From contig CAKRRU010000093.1 of the NCBI GenBank assembly GCA_934394515.1, positions 1 to 10,188 on the forward strand: 10,188 bases of DNA. The letters run 5' to 3'. Position numbers and translations under genes: made by a program. Shown here piece after piece: positions 7,163-10,188 of this stretch (position 1 is the stretch's first letter; every line of letters begins with the position of its first letter). Below the pieces are notes generated by a model. It was not told where the DNA came from. It saw only the letters and a program-made list of their open reading frames with translations, and ran no database searches. The stretch is from an uncultured Acetatifactor sp. GTDB lineage: Bacteria > Bacillota > Clostridia > Lachnospirales > Lachnospiraceae.

Positions 7163-7215
7163 ATATCCTTTCCTCACTTTTCGAAAATTGCTTGTAATGA
7201 TTTTCTCCGGTGTTC

Positions 7216-7244
7216 ATTTTAACACATAATAATTCTTTTGTCTT
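7216..7244 (-). promoter_or_regulatory. SigA-type promoter of the ECF sigma operon
   Basis: On the minus strand AAGACA (7239-7244) and TAAAAT (7216-7221) are exactly 17 nt apart, followed by a leader of about 47 nt before the ATG at 7162. The -35 box matches 4 of 6 and the -10 box 5 of 6 consensus bases. Confidence 0.5.
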
Positions 7245-7420
7245 ATACTATGATGTTTGAGCAAACGCCCCCACAATTTTGATGCCTGCAGATTGCTCCG
7301 TACTACGCTCTCCCACATTCCTTGCGTTATATTATTTTGACGCTGTATTCCTGCAAAAAGTTTCATCTGCTGATCAGGTAATTATTCCCGGCTGCTTCAC
7401 CTCAACTGCTTCGGCTGCAC

Positions 7421-7454
7421 AAAAGATCCCGGGCTGCTCACCCGGGATTCTTTG
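7421..7454 (-). terminator. Hairpin terminator in the gene-free stretch
   Basis: The arms AAAGATCCCGGG and CCCGGGATTCTTT pair over 12 bp with one bulged base around a 7-nt loop. On the minus strand the stem is followed by TCTTTTG. It lies about 170 nt past the GH43 stop and about 80 nt past the operator-like palindrome, so it would end GH43 transcripts and any transcript from the promoter at 7535-7563. It might also work weakly on the plus strand. Confidence 0.65.
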
Positions 7455-7504
7455 AAAAGAGATGTATGAAACTATGCGTTGCATTTGTTCCTGTCGACTC
7501 TGAA

Positions 7505-7520
7505 ATGTAAGTGCTTACAT
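7505..7520. promoter_or_regulatory. LacI/CcpA-type palindromic operator
   Basis: ATGTAAG-TG-CTTACAT has perfect 7-bp arms and differs from the LacI-family/cre pattern (TGTAAGCGCTTACA) only in the centre. It sits about 8-23 nt downstream of the start predicted for the promoter at 7535-7563, a position where a bound repressor would block transcription. It is 106 nt downstream of the GH43 stop, so control of the xylosidase itself is not evident. Confidence 0.5.
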
Positions 7521-7534
7521 CCAGAACCATAATT

Positions 7535-7563
7535 ATTTTACCATTATTTCGACTATTTGGCAA
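7535..7563 (-). promoter_or_regulatory. Orphan SigA-type promoter downstream of the GH43 gene
   Basis: On the minus strand TTGCCA (7558-7563) and TAAAAT (7535-7540) are separated by exactly 17 nt, matching 4 of 6 and 5 of 6 consensus bases. The operator-like palindrome follows directly. No open reading frame of note lies between it and the terminator at 7421. Confidence 0.45.
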
Positions 7564-7625
7564 ACAGATTTCTCACAGTTGCGACTTTTTCGCACTTTTA
7601 GCCAAAATCGCACCTTCATTTTTGT

Positions 7626-9170
7626 CTAATCCTCATATTTGAAGTAATCGAAATCCGCTGCTTTGCGGCTTCCGCAGCCTCCGTTGTTGGCGTAGATGCC
7701 TACCAGCGTGCCGGTATGGCGCTTGGGATCATCGGGAACGCCCTCATCGCAGAGATAGATACAGTTCTCCAGAACACCGATCTGCTCCCAGTTTTCTCCA
7801 TCGTAACTGTAATAAAAAGTTCTGGTCAGCTTCTCTACCACTACCTTCAGGTACAGCGGTGCTTCTTTCACATCGTCCACCTCTGCCATCAGTTCTTCGC
7901 CATGATTGCGGTTGATGACCAGCTGTATCTTTCTGCCGCCTTCATAGCAAAGGGAACATCTCGCATAGGTTGCGGTACTGTAGTAGCAGGTCAGTCCCGC
8001 CTGCTCGCCATCCTTATCCGGGTAGAATTCCAGCTTCGTCTCCGCCACGTAGGACAATTCCTGCTCTCTGCGCAGCAACGTATTTTTCGCACGGATCTCA
8101 TTCAACTGTCCGTCTCTGGTCCAGATACGGAAATATCCGGGACGCTCGGTCAGAGACCAGGAGCCATTATCCGGGTTACGGACGAACTCCCATTCCAGAT
8201 TCAACTTTGTATCGTTAAAGTCGTCGTACAGATTTCTTTCGTAAATGCACTCTGGCAGATTGGGGGCAACCTGTGTCAGGCTGGGGCCTTTTCCTTCGTT
8301 GACGGTAAACCAGCCGTCCTCTGTCCACTGTACGGGATCCAGGGCAGACTCTCTTCCTACCGTCGTATAGTTGCCTTCATTCGGACGGCCGCAGAGATAA
8401 TAGCACCACCATTGACCGTTCTGATCCTGCACCAGTTTTCCGTGTCCAGCTCTCTGAATGGGTGCTGCAGGATTCTTCTGGCGCATGACCGGATTATAGG
8501 GAGAGCACTCATATGGGCCGTAGAAATTTTTACTTCTTCCCACATTGATTCCATGACCGTAGCCGGTACCGCCCTCAGCCACGATAGCGTAATAGTAACC
8601 GTCTTTTTTCATGATATGGGGGCCTTCGGAGCAACGCTCGCCTGTGCCTTCCCATGCGGTCTTCGCCGGGCCTGCCACTGCCAGTCCGTCCGCTGTCAGG
8701 GGAACTGCCTGTGCCGCCTTCGCAATGATCATATATCTGCTGCCGTCATCATCCACGAAAAGTGAGGGATCGATATCGTCCACTTCCAGACATACCGGCT
8801 TGCTGTAAGGGCCTTCCGGCCTGTCAGACACCATCACCAACTGTCTGCGCATTACGTTATTATCACGCTTGCCGTCCGCATTCAGACGCAAAGTAACATA
8901 AATATAGTATTTTCCATCCACATATTCGATATCCGGTGCCCAGATTCCGTGGGAATCTCTGATGTTACTGATATCCAGCCATTCCGGATTCGTGATGGCA
9001 TGTCCGATAATGTGCCAATGCACCATATCTCTCGAATGAGAAATGGGAATTGCCGGAAAATACTGGAAGCTGGAATTCACCATGTAATAATCGTCACCGA
9101 CACGGATCACGGAAGGATCCGGGAAAAAACCGCGCTGTACAGGGTTGTGATAAGTTCTGGGTTCGCTCAT
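7626..9170 (-). CDS. Glycoside hydrolase family 43 beta-xylosidase (cytoplasmic)
   Basis: The product is 514 residues, the normal length for two-domain GH43 xylosidases, and should release xylose from the non-reducing end of xylo-oligosaccharides. Residues about 5-300 form the five-bladed propeller. The expected catalytic triad is visible: Asp18 in FFPDPS (general base), Asp134 in DDIDPSLF (pKa modulator) and Glu182 in CSEGPH (general acid). His243 in RAGHGKL fits the conserved metal-site histidine. Residues about 312-512 form the C-terminal beta-sandwich (YDDFND...EWEFVRNPDNGSWSL). There is no signal peptide, so it acts on imported oligosaccharides. The start is supported by AAAGGAG 7 nt before the ATG. 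No transporter or xylose genes adjoin it, so substrate uptake is encoded elsewhere. Activity on arabinose-linked or other substrates cannot be excluded from sequence alone, because GH43 also contains arabinofuranosidases. Confidence 0.93.
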   Translation of the reverse strand: MSEPRTYHNPVQRGFFPDPSVIRVGDDYYMVNSSFQYFPAIPISHSRDMVHWHIIGHAITNPEWLDISNIRDSHGIWAPDIEYVDGKYYIYVTLRLNADGKRDNNVMRRQLVMVSDRPEGPYSKPVCLEVDDIDPSLFVDDDGSRYMIIAKAAQAVPLTADGLAVAGPAKTAWEGTGERCSEGPHIMKKDGYYYAIVAEGGTGYGHGINVGRSKNFYGPYECSPYNPVMRQKNPAAPIQRAGHGKLVQDQNGQWWCYYLCGRPNEGNYTTVGRESALDPVQWTEDGWFTVNEGKGPSLTQVAPNLPECIYERNLYDDFNDTKLNLEWEFVRNPDNGSWSLTERPGYFRIWTRDGQLNEIRAKNTLLRREQELSYVAETKLEFYPDKDGEQAGLTCYYSTATYARCSLCYEGGRKIQLVINRNHGEELMAEVDDVKEAPLYLKVVVEKLTRTFYYSYDGENWEQIGVLENCIYLCDEGVPDDPKRHTGTLVGIYANNGGCGSRKAADFDYFKYED

Positions 9171-9205
9171 AGGGAGTCTCCTTTTTACATGTATTAGTCT
9201 TTCTA

Positions 9206-9241
9206 TTTGCGCAAAGCTGCGTGTACCACGCTCATACTATA
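9206..9241 (-). promoter_or_regulatory. Candidate promoter -10 box and operators of the GH43 gene
   Basis: On the minus strand TATAGT (9236-9241, 5 of 6 to consensus) lies 66 nt before the GH43 ATG, without a clear -35 box. Immediately downstream are two palindromes: GCGTG-GTA-CACGC (9219-9231), which would overlap the start point, and the perfect 10-mer TTTGCGCAAA (9206-9215). Their placement suits repressor binding. No regulator can be named. Confidence 0.35.
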
Positions 9242-9336
9242 AGTGTATTCTTTACCCACTCTCCTGTCGTGCCAGTTTCCCTTTTATTTTATGACAAATA
9301 TTGCGTTTTCTCCGGACATTTCAAAATTTGGCATAA

Positions 9337-9510
9337 TTATTCCATAATGGAGTACTGCATCCACTCGTATAAAAGCTTCGTGCCTTCCATGATCTCAGGC
9401 GGAAGCAGCGCACGGGCTACCAATTTTAATTCATCGGATTCAATGTCCGTTCTGCGAAGATGCGCATAATCACCATCTATGCTTTCTACGATATATTCAA
9501 AACGATTCAT
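9337..9510 (-). CDS. Small DUF3006-like protein
   Basis: The product is 57 residues and acidic, with no signal peptide or membrane segment. It starts MNRFEYIVESIDGDYAHL and contains LLPPEIMEGTKLLYEW, resembling the short DUF3006-type proteins of Firmicutes, whose members read I-x-I-D-G-D-x-A...L-P...E-G. The function of that group is unknown. The ATG at 9510 is chosen because AAAGAGG lies about 7 nt upstream. A longer frame back to 9618 would begin inside the long palindrome and carry an atypical N-terminus. It is co-oriented with groL but separated from it by the terminator at 9651-9712, and it lies 166 nt before the GH43 start, so it is probably its own unit or read together with GH43. Confidence 0.7.
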   Translation of the reverse strand: MNRFEYIVESIDGDYAHLRRTDIESDELKLVARALLPPEIMEGTKLLYEWMQYSIME

Positions 9511-9581
9511 AGGAGTACCTCTTTCTGTGATATGTTTGAGATAAGTGTAAGAGGTTTTACGAAGGGAGTCAAGAGGGAGTC

Positions 9582-9645
9582 GACGCAGCAGCGGCTTATC
9601 GCATAAATTGCTTCGCAATTCATGCGATATCCGCTGGACTTCGTC
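9582..9645. repeat. Long imperfect palindrome, possible dispersed repeat element
   Basis: The sequence from GACG (9582) to CGTC (9645) folds back on itself. Paired segments are GACG/CGTC, CAGCGG/CCGCTG, TATCGCAT/ATGCGATA and AATTGC/GCAATT, with small bulges and a 3-nt centre. On the minus strand the tip is GCGAAGC, a heptamer known to form an exceptionally stable DNA mini-hairpin. It lies in the gap between the groL terminator and the DUF3006-like gene and has no T-run of its own, so it is not a simple terminator. Confidence 0.6.
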
Positions 9646-9650
9646 ATATC

Positions 9651-9712
9651 CGCAATAAAAAAGAAGTACACTATTTCAAGTAAACTTGAATAGCGTACTC
9701 CTTTTTATTGCG
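9651..9712 (-). terminator. Bidirectional Rho-independent terminator after groL
   Basis: AGTACACTATTTCAAGT pairs with ACTTGAATAGCGTACT with one bulge and one G:T-type mismatch. The stem continues outward through A-run/T-run pairing to CGCAATAAAA and TTTTTATTGCG at the ends. Read on the minus strand, the hairpin is followed by CTTCTTTTTTATT, starting about 25 nt after the groL stop. The symmetrical T-runs allow function in both directions. Confidence 0.85.
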
Positions 9713-9736
9713 GCTGCGTCGAAGCGGTCCTGACGC

Positions 9737-10188
9737 TTACATCATTCCGCCCATGCCGGCTCCGCTGGCGGGCATTGCAGGAGTATCCTCCTTGATGTTA
9801 GCTACAACGCTTTCGGTAGTAAGCAGTGTGCTTGCTACGCTGGTAGCGTTCTGCAGAGCGCTTCTGGTAACCTTTGCGGGATCCAGGATGCCTGCACTTA
9901 CCATATCTACATACTCTTCTTTCAGAGCATCGAATCCGACACCGACCTCAGACTCACGTACCTTATTGATAATAACGCTGCCTTCCAGTCCTGCGTTTGC
10001 AGCAATGTGATACAGAGGAGCTTCCAGTGCTTTCAGGACGATGCCTGCACCGGTCTTCTCGTCACCTTCCAGAGTAGCTGCCAGTTTTGCAACTTCCTTG
10101 GAAGCGTGGATATATGCGGAACCACCACCACAGATGATACCTTCCTCTACGGCTGCTCTGGTAGCTGCCAGAGCATCTTCCAGACGAA
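9737..10188 (-). CDS. groL: Chaperonin GroEL (Hsp60), C-terminal part
   Basis: This is the last 149 residues of the 60-kDa chaperonin subunit; the rest lies beyond the right window edge. The segment [17 protein letters not shown] followed by CGGGSAY is the highly conserved equatorial-domain motif near residue 400 of Gro[17 protein letters not shown] and [19 protein letters not shown] are also diagnostic. The protein ends [14 protein letters not shown], the Gly-Met-rich tail that projects into the folding cavity. GroEL with GroES forms the ATP-driven folding chamber in the cytoplasm. The reading frame is intact throughout. A strong terminator follows, consistent with groL being the last gene of a groES-groL operon. 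The upstream part and its likely CIRCE/HrcA control are outside the window. Confidence 0.98.
   Translation of the reverse strand, partial: RLEDALAATRAAVEEGIICGGGSAYIHASKEVAKLAATLEGDEKTGAGIVLKALEAPLYHIAANAGLEGSVIINKVRESEVGVGFDALKEEYVDMVSAGILDPAKVTRSALQNATSVASTLLTTESVVANIKEDTPAMPASGAGMGGMM

Larger units (their letters stand above)
7421..7528 (-). ncRNA. Hypothetical short transcript between the orphan promoter and the terminator
   Basis: A promoter-like pair (TTGCCA-17-TAAAAT) predicts a start near 7528 on the minus strand, and a strong hairpin terminator ends at 7421, leaving a unit of about 108 nt without a gene. No known RNA family was recognised in it. It could equally be a leftover promoter of a lost gene. 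RNA evidence is lacking. Confidence 0.2.
7245..7625. other. Gene-free stretch between the GH43 gene and the ECF sigma operon
   Basis: No convincing protein gene is seen on either strand. Its left part (7255-7420) shows nothing I can name. Its right part holds a promoter, a palindromic operator-like site and a hairpin terminator, all consistent with minus-strand transcription. Near the GH43 stop, TGCGA occurs twice and pairs with TCGCA in a small hairpin (about 7580-7594) without a T-run. A 37-codon frame starting ATGCAACGC near 7482 runs through the terminator and is probably not a gene. Confidence 0.5.

Noticed and set aside
7178..7210. ECF-type autoregulatory promoter (AAC with CGT) before the sigma gene
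   Set aside because: An AAC is present in TGAACACC, but no CGT-like -10 element occurs at the required 16-17 nt distance.
7366..7484. A 37-codon minus-strand frame (MQRIVSYISFQR...) in the gene-free stretch
   Set aside because: It reads straight through the hairpin terminator and has only a weak ribosome binding site too close to the ATG. No resemblance to a known small protein.
7716..8765. A 349-codon open frame on the plus strand, antisense to the GH43 gene
   Set aside because: The opposite frame encodes a complete GH43 enzyme with all catalytic residues. The antisense translation resembles no protein family and has no clear ribosome binding site.
9511..9618. N-terminal extension of the small DUF3006-like protein back to 9618
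   Set aside because: The extension would start inside the long palindrome, has an atypical sequence, and a good Shine-Dalgarno precedes the ATG at 9510.

Overview
The window looks like chromosomal DNA from a low-to-mid-GC Gram-positive anaerobe of the Clostridia, most likely a gut-type Lachnospiraceae member. The reasons are the GroEL tail ending in GAGMGGMM, an RsiV-like lysozyme-sensing anti-sigma factor, MKRK...CGK lipoproteins of clostridial style, a cytoplasmic GH43 beta-xylosidase, purine-rich Shine-Dalgarno sites, and mostly co-oriented genes. The genus is inference. There are no rRNA or tRNA genes, insertion sequences, CRISPR arrays or phage genes that I can see.

Layout, left to right. 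Positions 1-110 hold a minus-strand reading frame that starts like an Amidase_3 cell-wall amidase (IVLDAGHGG) but leaves the family at once. A strong hairpin terminator (112-157) closes a two-gene minus-strand lipoprotein operon (2365 to 174) whose cistrons overlap as TAATG. A divergent promoter region (2366-2551) with repeated TTTTCC motifs and a palindrome separates it from a plus-strand zinc-ribbon protein (2552-3751). That gene converges on a large double-HTH regulator (5493-3748, minus); the two stop codons share the bases TTAG. Upstream on the minus strand lies an ECF sigma factor plus RsiV/DUF3298-type anti-sigma pair (7162-5566). A 460-base gene-free stretch (7163-7625) follows, with its own promoter, a LacI/CcpA-like palindrome and a terminator. 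Next come a GH43 beta-xylosidase (9170-7626), a 57-residue DUF3006-like protein (9510-9337), a long imperfect palindrome, a terminator and the 3' end of groL (beyond 10188 to 9737). All of these are on the minus strand.

The sigma/anti-sigma pair, the lipoproteins, the zinc-ribbon protein and the possible amidase fragment suggest a cell-envelope neighbourhood. The most notable observation is that the second lipoprotein (174-1268) and the zinc-ribbon protein (2552-3751), transcribed divergently, share a C-terminal domain and probably a PsbP/Mog1-like middle domain. They appear to be paralogues with exchanged N-termini, one anchored outside the membrane and one in the cytoplasm. The GH43 gene, the DUF3006-like gene and groL appear to be separately controlled housekeeping or carbohydrate genes.
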